A stretch of 64,000 bases of DNA from Streptomyces sp. NBC_01197 (GTDB lineage Bacteria > Actinomycetota > Actinomycetes > Streptomycetales > Streptomycetaceae), in the NCBI RefSeq assembly GCF_036010505.1, contig NZ_CP108569.1, positions 1,488,001 through 1,552,000 of the forward strand, in the 5' to 3' direction. Position 1 is the stretch's first letter. Each line of letters opens with the position of its first letter. The translations under genes and the position numbers were made by a program. Below the pieces are notes generated by a model. It saw only the letters and a program-made list of their open reading frames with translations, made no database searches and had not been told where the DNA came from. Shown here piece by piece: positions 44,189 through 53,094 of the stretch.

Positions 44189-45498
44189 AGGGCACCCGCG
44201 CTGAGCAGAGCCCGATCCGGCCGCCCGGCGAGCGGATACCGGCCTCACCGGCCTCCGCCCCGGCCTCCGCGCCGGCACGGGACGCGGTGCGGCCGGGCGG
44301 GCTGCTCGCGTTCGGCGTGATCGTCCTGGCACTGAACCTGCGTCCCGCCCTGGTGGCCGCTTCACCGCTGCTCGACACCATCCGCACCGACACGGGCATG
44401 TCCGCCACCGCGGTCGGGCTGCTGACCACCCTGCCGCTGCTCTGCTTCGGTCTGCTGGCCCCCTTCGCACCGCGCCTGGGACGCAGGTTCGGCATGGAGC
44501 CCGCGTTGCTGGGCACCATGGTGCTGATCTGCGCCGGAACCGCGCTGCGGCTGGTGCCGTCGATGGCGGCCCTGCTCGGCGGCACCGTCATCGTCGGTGC
44601 GGGCATCGCCGTCGCCAATGTCCTGCTGCCGGGGGTCATCAAGCGCGACTTCCCGCAGCGGGTCGGCCTGATGACGGGCCTCTACTCGATGTCGCTGTTC
44701 GGCGGGGCCGCTCTGGCGGCCGGTATCACCGTCCCCGTCGAGCACGCCGCCCACCTGGACTGGCGCTCCACGCTGGCGCTCTGGGGGCTGCTCGGTGTGC
44801 TGGCGGTCCTGGTCTGGGCCCCGCAGATCCGCCGTCACAGCCGGGCCACCGCGGCCGAGGCGCGCAGCGCGGCGCATCCCGTGCGGGGGCTATGGCGCAA
44901 CCCGGTCGCCTGGCTGGTCACCGGCTACATGGGCCTGCAGTCCCTCTCGTACTACGCCGCCGCCGCTTGGCTGCCGACCATCCTGAGCAACGCGGGGATG
45001 GCCGAGGGCACCGCGGGATGGATGCTGTCGTTCTCCAGCCTGCTGGGGATCGCCGGGGCCTTCGTCTCGCCGGTCCTCGCCTCGCGGGGTGTGCGGCCCG
45101 GACTGCTGGCGATGGTCGGCGCCGTGCTGACCGTGGGCGGTTTCGCGGGTCTCGTTATGGCCCCGGTGAGCGGGGCCTACCTCTGGATGGTGCTGCTCGG
45201 GCTCGGCCAGGGCGCGGCGATCTCGCTGGCGATGCTGTTCATCGTGGAGCGGGCGCCGGACGGCCGCCATGCCGCGCAGCTGTCCAGCATGGCGCAGTGC
45301 TTCGGCTATCTGCTGGCCTCGGTGGGGCCGCTCGCGCTGGGCGCCGTGCACCAGCTGACCGACAGTTGGACGGTGCCGCTGGTGATGCTCATCGTGCTGC
45401 TGGTGCCGCAGGCGGTCATCGGCACCGGCGCCGCCCGCGACCGGCACGCGGCACCGGAGCAGAGCCCGCGGGACCGGGACCGGGGGACGCAGGACTGA
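44185..45498 (+). CDS. MFS transporter, CynX/NimT family
   Basis: A 437-residue major facilitator. After an Ala/Pro-rich N-terminus, the first helix LLAFGVIVLALNLRPALVAASPLLDTI with its NLRPA motif identifies the cyanate/2-nitroimidazole transporter branch (CynX, NimT). Other pieces: FGLLAPFAPRLGRRFGMEP and GVIKRDFPQRVGLMTGLY. ATG at 44185 overlaps the GntR stop. Members export nitroimidazoles, cyanate or weak aromatic compounds. It ends before a strong hairpin at 45519. Confidence 0.88.
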   Translation: MKGTRAEQSPIRPPGERIPASPASAPASAPARDAVRPGGLLAFGVIVLALNLRPALVAASPLLDTIRTDTGMSATAVGLLTTLPLLCFGLLAPFAPRLGRRFGMEPALLGTMVLICAGTALRLVPSMAALLGGTVIVGAGIAVANVLLPGVIKRDFPQRVGLMTGLYSMSLFGGAALAAGITVPVEHAAHLDWRSTLALWGLLGVLAVLVWAPQIRRHSRATAAEARSAAHPVRGLWRNPVAWLVTGYMGLQSLSYYAAAAWLPTILSNAGMAEGTAGWMLSFSSLLGIAGAFVSPVLASRGVRPGLLAMVGAVLTVGGFAGLVMAPVSGAYLWMVLLGLGQGAAISLAMLFIVERAPDGRHAAQLSSMAQCFGYLLASVGPLALGAVHQLTDSWTVPLVMLIVLLVPQAVIGTGAARDRHAAPEQSPRDRDRGTQD

Positions 45499-45518
45499 CG
45501 GACCCGCCGGGACACCAC

Positions 45519-45574
45519 CGCCGGCCGGACGGTGCTGTGCGGGCCGCTCGCCCGCACAGCCGGTCCGGCCGGCG
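45519..45574. terminator. Long two-part hairpin, bidirectional terminator candidate
   Basis: An outer 12-bp stem (45519-45530 with 45563-45574) encloses an inner 11-bp stem (GCTGTGCGGGC at 45534-45544 with 45550-45560) and a 5-nt loop. It separates the convergent CynX-like and FUSC genes. There is no T run, as is common in Streptomyces terminators. Confidence 0.6.
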
Positions 45575-45607
45575 TTGCCTTCTACCGCCCCGGGCTGCTG
45601 CCCGGAC

Positions 45608-48490
45608 TTACTGCCCGGACGCCGGGTGGAGCCGGAGGTCGTGGTGCATCTCACCCTCCGTGCGCGTGACCGTGAGGAACTCCGCGCGCGGAGCGTGGGA
45701 CGAGCCGGCCGCGATGAGCGTGTACGTGCCGGGCTCCAGACCGGTGATCCGGTAGCGGCCGCCGGCCGCCCGGACGCCTGCCTGGCGCTTACCCCGGGAA
45801 CTGACCACCGTTATCCACGCACCGCAGTCGACCGGATGGTCATCGCACCGTACGGTGCCGCTGACCGTGACCGAACCGCCGGTCCTGGAACCACCGGTCC
45901 TCGAACCACCGGCGTTCGGACCGCCGTTGCTCCGCGCGGGCTCCGGTCCGCTGCCGACCGGGCGGGCGGCGTCCTGCGCGGGCACCGCCGCCCCGGGGCC
46001 GGCCTGTTGCCCGGCCCGGTCCGTGACCGGTCCGCGCGGTCCCGGCGTACTGCCCGGCTTCCGCGCGTCCGCCTGCCGCCGGGTGTGTGCGGCCCACGCC
46101 GCCAGGACCTCCTGGGTACGGCGCTCCCGTGGCGTGGTGGGCGGCGTCCCGGGGGCTTCGGCGGCCGCGGTGACCCGCTCGGCGGACGCGGTGACGGTCT
46201 CCAGACCGCGGCCCTCGGCGAATCCGGCCAGCACCTCGTCCAGCGCGGCCAGTTCCCGGAGCGCGGTGTGCAGCCGGTCGGCGCGGGGACCCGCCGGGGC
46301 TCCCCGCAGCTGCCCTTCGAGGTCACGGATGAGCGGGCTCACCCTGACCCAGGTGCCGCCGGGCTCCCCGGTCGAGAAGTGCCGGTCGAGCGCCCGCAGC
46401 GACTCCAGGAGCGTCTGCGTGATCCGCTCGACGTGCCCGGTGAGCCGTGGCCCGAGATCGATGTCGACATCGGCCGCGGCGGCGAGTGCCCGTGCGTGCG
46501 CGGTGGCGGTGGCGAGGAGCGCGAGCCGGTTCTCGGCGCCGCGTCCCCGGATCCCCAGCGGCATCCGGACCAGCGGCCGCGCCACACTGCGGACCTGGAA
46601 CAGGGCCGCGTCGACCCCGCGGGCCGCGCCGCGCAGCCGGACCGGGGCCTCGGGATCCTCCCAGCGTTCACGGACCTGGCTGATCAGGTGCTCCAGCGCC
46701 GCGACATAGCCGCGATCGGCCTCCTGGGCGACCTTCCGGGTGGAGAGGGGGAAGATCAGCGCGGCGCAGGCGGTGGCGACGAGGATTCCGAGGCCGTTGT
46801 CCAGCAGACGCTCGCCCAGCAGGTGGTCCATCCTGCTGTACGGGGTGGACATCCCGTACAGCTGGACGAGAGCGGTGACGAGTCCCACGACCCAGTAGGC
46901 GTACTGGCGCTGCATCCCCCAGGCGCCCAGGGCCAGTCCCGCGACGATGACCAGCAGGGTCCAGTAGACGTGGCCGGGTCCTATGACATGGAGCAGCCAG
47001 ATGCCGATCACCGCACCGGCGACCGTGCCGACCATCCGGTGGGCGAGCTTGCGCAGCCGCTCGTGCGTGGTGTTGGTACCGAACAGCGTGATCATCACGC
47101 CGATCAGTCCCCAGTAGAAGCGCCGGGGGTCGATGGCGTCGGTGATCGGGCAGACGATGGCGCAGGCCACCGCCGCGTGCAGCGGTACGCGTACGTACGG
47201 GACGACGCGCCGCCAGCCCTTCAGCTGCTGAGCCGCCGCGACCCGCCTGGCGACCGCGCCGGTTCCGGCCGGGCGGTTCTGCTCCAGGGCGACCGTGGGC
47301 TGGAAGGGGACCTTGGCCCGGGCCTTCGGCGCGTTCCAGCCGAGTTCGAGCCAGTGCGCGAGGGAGTCGGCGAGCGAGTCGAGGAGGTGGCCCACCCTCC
47401 GGGCCAGCATCGCGGCCTCGGCCTCATCGGGGCTCGCGTTCCGGTCGGAGAGGACCTCTGTGGCCTGCTGCTGGATGAGCCGGGCCGCCGGGTGCAGGGC
47501 GTCGGCCCGGCCCAGCGGGGTGTCGCGGGCGACGACCAGCGCGACGACCATCGCCTCGCGCAGGTGCGGCGGCACGGGCATCCGGGCGAGCCGCTGCACC
47601 GCCTGGCCTATGCCCTGCAGGGCGAGCTCGGCGTCGAAGAGGTACTGGTGGAGCAGCTCGGCGGTGTCCGGGTCGGCGGCGACCTCCGGCTGGGCGAGGC
47701 GGCCGTCGATGGTGACGGTGGTGATGTTGAGACGGCGCAGACTCCGCCGCATCCGCTTGATGGCGACGTCGTGGTCGGCGTCGGGATCCAGCGCGGCGGT
47801 GGCGGCGTCACCGACCCGGCGTGCCTCGACGACGAACGCGCGCTGGGTGCGGAGCAGGTCCTCGCGGGGCATCGGGCAGCAGAGCAGCAGCCGGGCGGCG
47901 AGGATGGCCACCGCGGACACCAGCGCCACGACGAACAGCTTCCCGCACAGGTTCAGCGGGATGGCAGCCATCATGCCGACCATGAACGAGTTGAAGAGCA
48001 TCATGCCGGTGAGCAGCCCCAGCGGCCCGAACCGCGCGAGGAAGAACGTCAGCGCCAGCGCCACCACCATCAGGGTGAGCTGCAGCGCACGGTCGTCGCT
48101 CAGCCAAGCGGCGAGCGGCAGCACGGCCGAGTAGGGGAACGGCATCCACAGGATGGAGCGGGTCAGCCGGAGCGGGGTGTTCTCCGCGATGGCGAACGCG
48201 CTCATCATGCCCATCATGCCGCCGACCATCATGCCGAGCATGGCCGGCAGGGTCAGGGCGACGGACATCCCGTAACCGACGGCGAGGCCGGTGGTGACGG
48301 CGACCAGCGAGCGCCACCCGGCCTGTAGCTGACCGAGACCGGGGTCGGCGGCGAGTACCCCGTCCCACCAGCGTCTCGGCCCGCCGACCCGGCGGGGCGC
48401 GACGGAGCCCCCGGTGCGGGGTGGCCTGCCCCCGCCCGGCCCGGCTGTGGCTTCGGTGGCTTGCGCGGCTTCGGTGGCTGGGGTGGTCAA
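45608..48490 (-). CDS. FUSC family exporter with C-terminal carboxypeptidase-regulatory-like domain
   Basis: A 960-residue membrane protein of the fusaric acid resistance / aromatic acid exporter kind. Two blocks of membrane helices are visible (about residues 70-210, starting LVAVTTGLAVGYGMSVALTLPAM; and about 470-620, YVRVPLHAAVACAIVCPITD onward), each followed by a long cytoplasmic helical region. After a Gly/Ser-rich linker the last ~75 residues form a beta-sandwich (VSGTVRCDDHPVDCGAWITVVSS through GLEPGTYTLIAAG) typical of CarboxypepD_reg domains, unusual on this family. TTG at 48490 overlaps the MarR stop (TTGA), which sets the start; the frame that continues upstream is a MarR shadow. 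Probably exports aromatic acids. Confidence 0.85.
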   Translation of the reverse strand: MTTPATEAAQATEATAGPGGGRPPRTGGSVAPRRVGGPRRWWDGVLAADPGLGQLQAGWRSLVAVTTGLAVGYGMSVALTLPAMLGMMVGGMMGMMSAFAIAENTPLRLTRSILWMPFPYSAVLPLAAWLSDDRALQLTLMVVALALTFFLARFGPLGLLTGMMLFNSFMVGMMAAIPLNLCGKLFVVALVSAVAILAARLLLCCPMPREDLLRTQRAFVVEARRVGDAATAALDPDADHDVAIKRMRRSLRRLNITTVTIDGRLAQPEVAADPDTAELLHQYLFDAELALQGIGQAVQRLARMPVPPHLREAMVVALVVARDTPLGRADALHPAARLIQQQATEVLSDRNASPDEAEAAMLARRVGHLLDSLADSLAHWLELGWNAPKARAKVPFQPTVALEQNRPAGTGAVARRVAAAQQLKGWRRVVPYVRVPLHAAVACAIVCPITDAIDPRRFYWGLIGVMITLFGTNTTHERLRKLAHRMVGTVAGAVIGIWLLHVIGPGHVYWTLLVIVAGLALGAWGMQRQYAYWVVGLVTALVQLYGMSTPYSRMDHLLGERLLDNGLGILVATACAALIFPLSTRKVAQEADRGYVAALEHLISQVRERWEDPEAPVRLRGAARGVDAALFQVRSVARPLVRMPLGIRGRGAENRLALLATATAHARALAAAADVDIDLGPRLTGHVERITQTLLESLRALDRHFSTGEPGGTWVRVSPLIRDLEGQLRGAPAGPRADRLHTALRELAALDEVLAGFAEGRGLETVTASAERVTAAAEAPGTPPTTPRERRTQEVLAAWAAHTRRQADARKPGSTPGPRGPVTDRAGQQAGPGAAVPAQDAARPVGSGPEPARSNGGPNAGGSRTGGSRTGGSVTVSGTVRCDDHPVDCGAWITVVSSRGKRQAGVRAAGGRYRITGLEPGTYTLIAAGSSHAPRAEFLTVTRTEGEMHHDLRLHPASGQ

Positions 48491-48945
48491 CTGACCTCCG
48501 GTTCGACGGCGTGCAGAAGGGTGGATACCGCATCCCGGGCCAGTCCCACAGCCCGCTCCGGCTCGTCGACGTTCGTCCGCAGTCCTTCGAGAAGGGCCGA
48601 CGCCATACGCTGCCGCGCCCGCTCCATGAGCTCTCCGCCGGCAGGTGTGAGCGACGCCTCGACGACGCGCCGGTCCTTGGAGCAGCGTTCGCGCTCGATG
48701 AGTCCGCGCTCCTCCAGCTCCTGGAGGACGAGAGTCACCCGCGGCTGGGCGATGCCGGTGTAGGCGGCGATCTCGGTGACCCGGCGTGGCCTGGGCTCCA
48801 GGGCGTCGAGTACGGCGGTGTGGCTGCGCGGGAGTCCGAATTCTCCGGCCCTGAAGAGCGCCTGGGAGAGCCGTCCGATGCCTCGCAGGAGTCCTCGGGC
48901 GGCGTCCTCGATCCGCTGCTCGTCGGAGGCCGGAGATAGATGCAT
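48487..48945 (-). CDS. MarR family transcriptional regulator
   Basis: A 152-residue winged-helix regulator: SHTAVLDALEPRPRRVTEIAAYTGIAQPRVTLVLQELEERGLIERERCSKDRRVVEASLTPAG covers the DNA-binding domain, with DRR in the wing. ATG at 48945 is favoured; upstream codons read through the promoter. It is translationally coupled to the FUSC exporter and very probably represses the operon in response to an aromatic acid. The AT-rich palindrome just upstream is the likely operator. Confidence 0.88.
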   Translation of the reverse strand: MHLSPASDEQRIEDAARGLLRGIGRLSQALFRAGEFGLPRSHTAVLDALEPRPRRVTEIAAYTGIAQPRVTLVLQELEERGLIERERCSKDRRVVEASLTPAGGELMERARQRMASALLEGLRTNVDEPERAVGLARDAVSTLLHAVEPEVS

Positions 48946-48949
48946 ATCG

Positions 48950-48962
48950 CAATTATATATTG
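48950..48962. promoter_or_regulatory. AT-rich MarR operator candidate
   Basis: CAATTATATATTG is an inverted repeat (CAAT / ATTG with an AT-only centre), strikingly AT-rich for this genome and lying 5 bp upstream of the marR start codon. Such a position would allow autorepression. It probably overlaps the -10 region of the marR-FUSC operon. Confidence 0.5.
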
Positions 48963-49040
48963 CCGTCAGGGGTGCTCGTCGACGTACCGGCCACCGGGCG
49001 GCACCGTCGGCCCGTGCGGACGGTGCCGCCCCGGCGGGTG

Positions 49041-50642
49041 TCAGCCCTGCTTGTCGTCGCCGTTGTGCCGGGCCCATGGGTGCCGCAGATGGATCCACAC
49101 GTCCCGCGCCCGGCGCCCGGCCTCGGTGCGGCTGGCGGCGACCAGCGAGCGCGCCTGGTCATGGGTCTCCACCATGGGACCGGAGCCGCGCAGGGGCCGG
49201 CCCGCCGTCTCGTGCAGGAAGTAGGTGGCGATGAATCCGATGACGCCGGCGACCATCAGGTAGTACGCGGGGACCATGTCGTTCTTGGTGACCTCGACCA
49301 GGCCCGATGCGATCAGCGGCGTGGTACCGCCGAAGAGCGAGACCGAGACGTTGAACGAGATCGACAGGGCCCCGTACCGCAGCCGGGTCGGGAAGAGCGC
49401 GGGCAGGGTGGAGGCCGACGTACCCGCGAAGCACACCAGCAGCAGGCCCAGGATGAGGCAGCCGAACGCGGGCTGCAGGATGCCGCCCTGCCGGATCAGA
49501 ACGAACGCCGGAACCGAGAGGACGATGAGCGCGATACTGCCCGCCATGAAGACGGGCCTGCGGCCCCAGCGGTCGGAGCTGCGGCCCACCGTGGTGATGG
49601 TGAGCACCACCACGATCATGGTGCCGAGCACCAGCAGCTGGGCGGTGAGCGCGTCCTGGCCGAGCGTCTCGGTCATGAAGGTCGGCAGGTACGAGGTCAC
49701 CATGTAGTTGGTCACGTTGTAGAGCAGGACGAGACCCATACAGATGAGCACCGCCTGCCAGTGCTGGGTGAAGATCTCCCTCAGCCGCCCGTGGCCGGAC
49801 TGCCGGGCCACTTCCACCGGGTCCTCGTCGCCCTCGTCGTGCGACTCCTTCGCGTACTCCGCCGCGGCCTCCTCGGCCTGGCGCTTGAAGGCGGGGGTCT
49901 CCTCCAGCCGCAGCCGCATATAGAGGCCGATCAGTCCGAGCGGCCCGGCCACCAGGAACGGGATCCGCCAGCCCCAGTGGACCATCCCGTCGTGCCCGAG
50001 CGCCGCGGTCAGGATGGTGACGATGCCGGAACCGAGCGAGTAGCCGACGAACGTACCGAAGTCCAGCCAACTGCCCAGGAATCCCCGCCTCTTGTCGGGT
50101 GAGTACTCGGCGATATAGGTGGTCGCTCCGGCATATTCACCACCGGTGGAGAAACCCTGTACGAGCCGGCAGATGAGCAGCAGGATCGGTGCGGTGAATC
50201 CGATCGAGTCGTAGCTCGGCAGGAACGCGACGGCGAATGTACTGATCGCCATCATGATCATGGTCGCGGCGAGTACGCGTTTACGGCCGATACGGTCGCC
50301 GAGCGGGCCGAACACCAGCCCGCCGAGGGGCCGTACGAGGAATGCGGCGGCGAACGTGGCGAAGGTGGACACGACCTGCGCCCCGGGCGAGCTGGAAGGG
50401 AAGAAGACCTCGCCGAGGGTGCCCGCCAAATAGGCGTACACACCGAAGTCGAACCACTCCATCATGTTGCCGAGAGCAGACGCGGACACCGCCCTGCGCA
50501 CTTCGGGTTTGTCGGTGACCGTCACGTCCTCGGCACTCAGTGACCGTTTGCGGCGCCGTAGCAGGGTACGGAGGAGCCGGTCATTGGCGGGGTTCGATCC
50601 GCCGGACCGCCTTGATTCTCGTCGGGGGCGTCCCTTGCTCAT
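49041..50642 (-). CDS. MFS transporter, metabolite:H+ symporter (ProP-like)
   Basis: A 533-residue major facilitator of the MHS family. The helix 1 sequence ASALGNMMEWFDFGVYAYLAGTLGEVFFPS is diagnostic, with FGPLGDRIGRKRVL in loop 2-3 and LVQGFSTGGEYAGATTYIAE. It resembles proline/glycine-betaine and organic acid symporters. A long charged segment (EETPAFKRQAEEAAAEYAKE) forms the central cytoplasmic loop. The N-terminus has a basic extension of about 45 residues before the first helix, so a later start is possible. Divergent from the MFS gene at 50961. Confidence 0.88.
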   Translation of the reverse strand: MSKGRPRRESRRSGGSNPANDRLLRTLLRRRKRSLSAEDVTVTDKPEVRRAVSASALGNMMEWFDFGVYAYLAGTLGEVFFPSSSPGAQVVSTFATFAAAFLVRPLGGLVFGPLGDRIGRKRVLAATMIMMAISTFAVAFLPSYDSIGFTAPILLLICRLVQGFSTGGEYAGATTYIAEYSPDKRRGFLGSWLDFGTFVGYSLGSGIVTILTAALGHDGMVHWGWRIPFLVAGPLGLIGLYMRLRLEETPAFKRQAEEAAAEYAKESHDEGDEDPVEVARQSGHGRLREIFTQHWQAVLICMGLVLLYNVTNYMVTSYLPTFMTETLGQDALTAQLLVLGTMIVVVLTITTVGRSSDRWGRRPVFMAGSIALIVLSVPAFVLIRQGGILQPAFGCLILGLLLVCFAGTSASTLPALFPTRLRYGALSISFNVSVSLFGGTTPLIASGLVEVTKNDMVPAYYLMVAGVIGFIATYFLHETAGRPLRGSGPMVETHDQARSLVAASRTEAGRRARDVWIHLRHPWARHNGDDKQG

Positions 50643-50960
50643 GTCATCCCGTCTGCAGAGCGGCCATTGCCGCGTTCATCATCGCCTCGGTCTCCCCTGT
50701 CCAGTTTCTTCGCGGAAACACGGGAGACCGCGTGTCGGCGCGCCCTCAGGCACAACCGTCCGCAATACGGAGCGCCGGACCACTCCGTACCCCGCATTGC
50801 CTGGACAATGCAGCTGCGAAATCCCGGCCACCCACGCCGGCCGCACCATCAGCGCAGTACAGCGGGCAGATGGCCGCACCGTGGCCGGCACGGACCACGG
50901 GGCCGCCGGTCACAGGGCGCTGACCACCACCGCGAACCACGAACAGATCCGGAGAAAGGC
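50643..50960. other. Divergent MFS/MFS intergenic region (318 bp)
   Basis: No gene is supported here; frames through it are upstream extensions of the flanking genes. It must contain both divergent promoters. The only clear structure is the palindrome at 50794-50811. GGAGAAAGG just before 50961 is the ribosome-binding site of the rightward gene. Confidence 0.6.
50794..50811. promoter_or_regulatory. Palindromic operator candidate between divergent MFS genes
   Basis: GCATTGCCTGGACAATGC is an inverted repeat with 6-bp arms and a 6-bp spacer, centred between the two divergent transporter genes. ATTG-N6-CAAT sites are typical of one-component regulators. The cognate regulator is not identified. 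Confidence 0.35.
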
Positions 50961-52268
50961 ATGATCCCCCAGGAGACAGGCGATCTCGGTACGGCCGCTG
51001 GGGAAAGGGCGGACGGCGAGGCCGGGAGAGTCACATCCGAGCAGTGGAAATGGTCGGTGCTGGCCGGTATGGCCTCCTACATGGACGCCGGATCCATCGT
51101 CGCGCTGGGCGCGGGGCTCGTGATGTTCCAGTCGTATCTGCACCTGAGTTCGAATGCCGTGGGGCTGCTCGCAGCGCTGGGGCCCAACGCGGTCGGCTGT
51201 GCGATCGGCGCGTTCATCGGGGGCCGGCTGGGTGACACGCTGGGCCGGAAACGCATCTACAAGTACGACCTGCTGGTCTATGCGGCGGGGATTCTCTGCA
51301 TCGCTCTCGCGGTCAATCCGCTGATGCTCTTTCTGGGCACCTTTGTCGTGGGGCTCGCGGTGGGTGCGGACGTCCCCACTTCTCTCGCGCTGGTGGGTGA
51401 GTTCGCACCGGCTTCGGCGCGCGGAAAGCTTCTCGGATTCACCCAGATCGCCTGGAGTCTGGGCCCGGTCATTGTGCTGCTGCTCGCACTCGCCCTCGCC
51501 CCGTTCGGCCTGCTCGGTATCCGGCTGGTGTTTCTCCAGCTGTTCGTCGTGGCGCTGGTCACGTGGGCACTGCGGCGCGGTCTGGCGGAATCGGCGCGCT
51601 GGAAACGGGCGTTCGCCTCGGGAGTGACCGCACGGCCCACCGCGAGGGCGCTCTTCCAGGGGCCCAACCGGAACGCGCTGATCTGGACCGGGACGATCTA
51701 CCTTTTCTGGGGACTGGCGGCCGCGACCAACGGCATCTTCACCCCCTACATGATCAGGACCCTGCACGCGGGCAGCCAGTCGGCGGGGGTGGGCCTCGCC
51801 TGTGCGGGGTTCGTGGTGAGCATCGGTGCGGCGCTGCTGTTCATGAACTACGTCGACCGGAGTCACCTCACCCGCAAGTGGATGTGGGGGGCGGGCGGCG
51901 CCATGCAGGTCATCGCCTATGTCAGCTATCTGGTGCTGCCGTTCACCATCCCCGTGATCATCCTGAACATCGTGCTCTTCGCGGTGGGCGGGACATTCGC
52001 AGGCGAGCCGCTCTACAAGATCTTCAGCCAGGAGCTGTTCCCGACCATGCTGCGCGGCACGGCCCAGGGCTTCACCTTCGGACTCTCGCGGACCTTCGTC
52101 GGGATCTGGAGCCTGTTCGTACCGGCGCTCGCCAGCACCGGCATCCGGCCGGTGGCCGCGCTGCTGGCCGTGTTCCTGGTGGTCAGCGGGGCGGTCGGCT
52201 TCTTCTTCATGCCCGACACAGCGGGTAAGTCACTGGAGGAGATCGAGGCGGAGCGCGCCTTCGCCTGA
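50961..52268 (+). CDS. MFS transporter (sugar porter-like)
   Basis: A 435-residue transporter with 12 helices. The first region, MASYMDAGSIVALGAGLVMFQ, is followed by GGRLGDTLGRKRIYKYDLL (loop 2-3 motif), a substrate-entry helix AVGADVPTSLALVGEFAPASARGK, and AEPLYKIFSQELFPTMLRG-like sequence near helix 10, characteristic of the sugar porter/inositol branch. ATG at 50961 has a good ribosome-binding site; the open frame upstream is not coding. Substrate unknown. Confidence 0.85.
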   Translation: MIPQETGDLGTAAGERADGEAGRVTSEQWKWSVLAGMASYMDAGSIVALGAGLVMFQSYLHLSSNAVGLLAALGPNAVGCAIGAFIGGRLGDTLGRKRIYKYDLLVYAAGILCIALAVNPLMLFLGTFVVGLAVGADVPTSLALVGEFAPASARGKLLGFTQIAWSLGPVIVLLLALALAPFGLLGIRLVFLQLFVVALVTWALRRGLAESARWKRAFASGVTARPTARALFQGPNRNALIWTGTIYLFWGLAAATNGIFTPYMIRTLHAGSQSAGVGLACAGFVVSIGAALLFMNYVDRSHLTRKWMWGAGGAMQVIAYVSYLVLPFTIPVIILNIVLFAVGGTFAGEPLYKIFSQELFPTMLRGTAQGFTFGLSRTFVGIWSLFVPALASTGIRPVAALLAVFLVVSGAVGFFFMPDTAGKSLEEIEAERAFA

Positions 52269-52427
52269 GCGGGCCCTTCCGCTTCCGTCACCCGCCGTAT
52301 CCGGCGTATCTGGGCGGATTTACCGTGAACTTTCTGGCTGTCTTCCGCATCCCACTGCTTGGAAACGCGAAGACAACGCGCACCGCATTGCTGAGAAGCG
52401 CACCATTGAGAGTGGAGATCGATCGAC

Positions 52428-53000
52428 ATGGCTGAGCAGTATCGGAACAGCACCGCCCGGCGCGCAGGGGCCCGCACCCGCATCGCCCGTATAGGCGCCG
52501 CGGGGCTCGCCGTCGTCGCTGTCGCCGGACTCGGGCTCGCCGGGGCCGGGGCCGCCCAGGCGGCGTCGGTGCCCACCTGTGCCACCTCGGGGCTCACCGC
52601 CTCCTTCGGGCAGGGACTGGCCGGCGGGATGAACCACGAGGGCGTCGTCCTCAAGCTCAAGAACACCAGCGGCCACACCTGCGACCTGCGCGGCTACCCG
52701 GGACTCGGCCTCCAGGACGCCGGCCACCACACGCTGGCCTCCAAGGTGCACTGGGGCAGCACCTGGTACGCCAAGGGCCCGGCCAAGCAGACGCTGACCC
52801 TCAAGAACGGCCAGAGCGCCGAGGCGGTCATCGCCTGGACGCACGCCAACACCGGTACGTCCGACGCCCGGCACGCCTCCTACCTGGTGGTCACGCCGCC
52901 CGCGTCCACCACGCACAAGACCCTGAAGTTCCCGCAGTGGGTCGACAACGGTGAGCTCGACGTCACCGCGCTCGCCACGCACATCAGCGTCAACGGCTGA
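52428..53000 (+). CDS. Secreted DUF4232 protein
   Basis: A 190-residue secreted protein. A signal peptide (basic ARTRIARIGAAG then a hydrophobic stretch ending GAAQAAS) is followed by a DUF4232 domain, a beta-sandwich widespread in Streptomyces: PTCATSGLTASF, then VVLKLKNTSGHTCDLRGYPGLGLQDA and a C-terminal part with LTLKNGQSAEAVIAW. Two cysteines in the mature part could form a disulphide. Function unknown. It is followed by a strong terminator shared with the convergent DUF4232 lipoprotein gene. Confidence 0.88.
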   Translation: MAEQYRNSTARRAGARTRIARIGAAGLAVVAVAGLGLAGAGAAQAASVPTCATSGLTASFGQGLAGGMNHEGVVLKLKNTSGHTCDLRGYPGLGLQDAGHHTLASKVHWGSTWYAKGPAKQTLTLKNGQSAEAVIAWTHANTGTSDARHASYLVVTPPASTTHKTLKFPQWVDNGELDVTALATHISVNG

Positions 53001-53020
53001 TCACAGCAGAAGGCACAGAG

Positions 53021-53056
53021 GAAGGGGGCGGGCCGCAGGTGCGGCCCGCCCCCTTC
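53021..53056. terminator. Strong bidirectional hairpin terminator
   Basis: GAAGGGGGCGGGCCGC (53021-53036) pairs perfectly with 53041-53056 across a 4-nt loop: a 16-bp GC-rich stem placed exactly between two convergent genes. Confidence 0.85.
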
Positions 53057-53094
53057 TGGTTCCTGCTCCCGGTTCCCTGTCACGCGTCCTGTGC

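Noticed and set aside
45608..48952. A single 1114-residue frame through the FUSC gene and beyond
   Set aside because: The first 154 codons are antisense-free shadow of the MarR gene in another frame; the TTG overlapping the MarR stop is the natural start.
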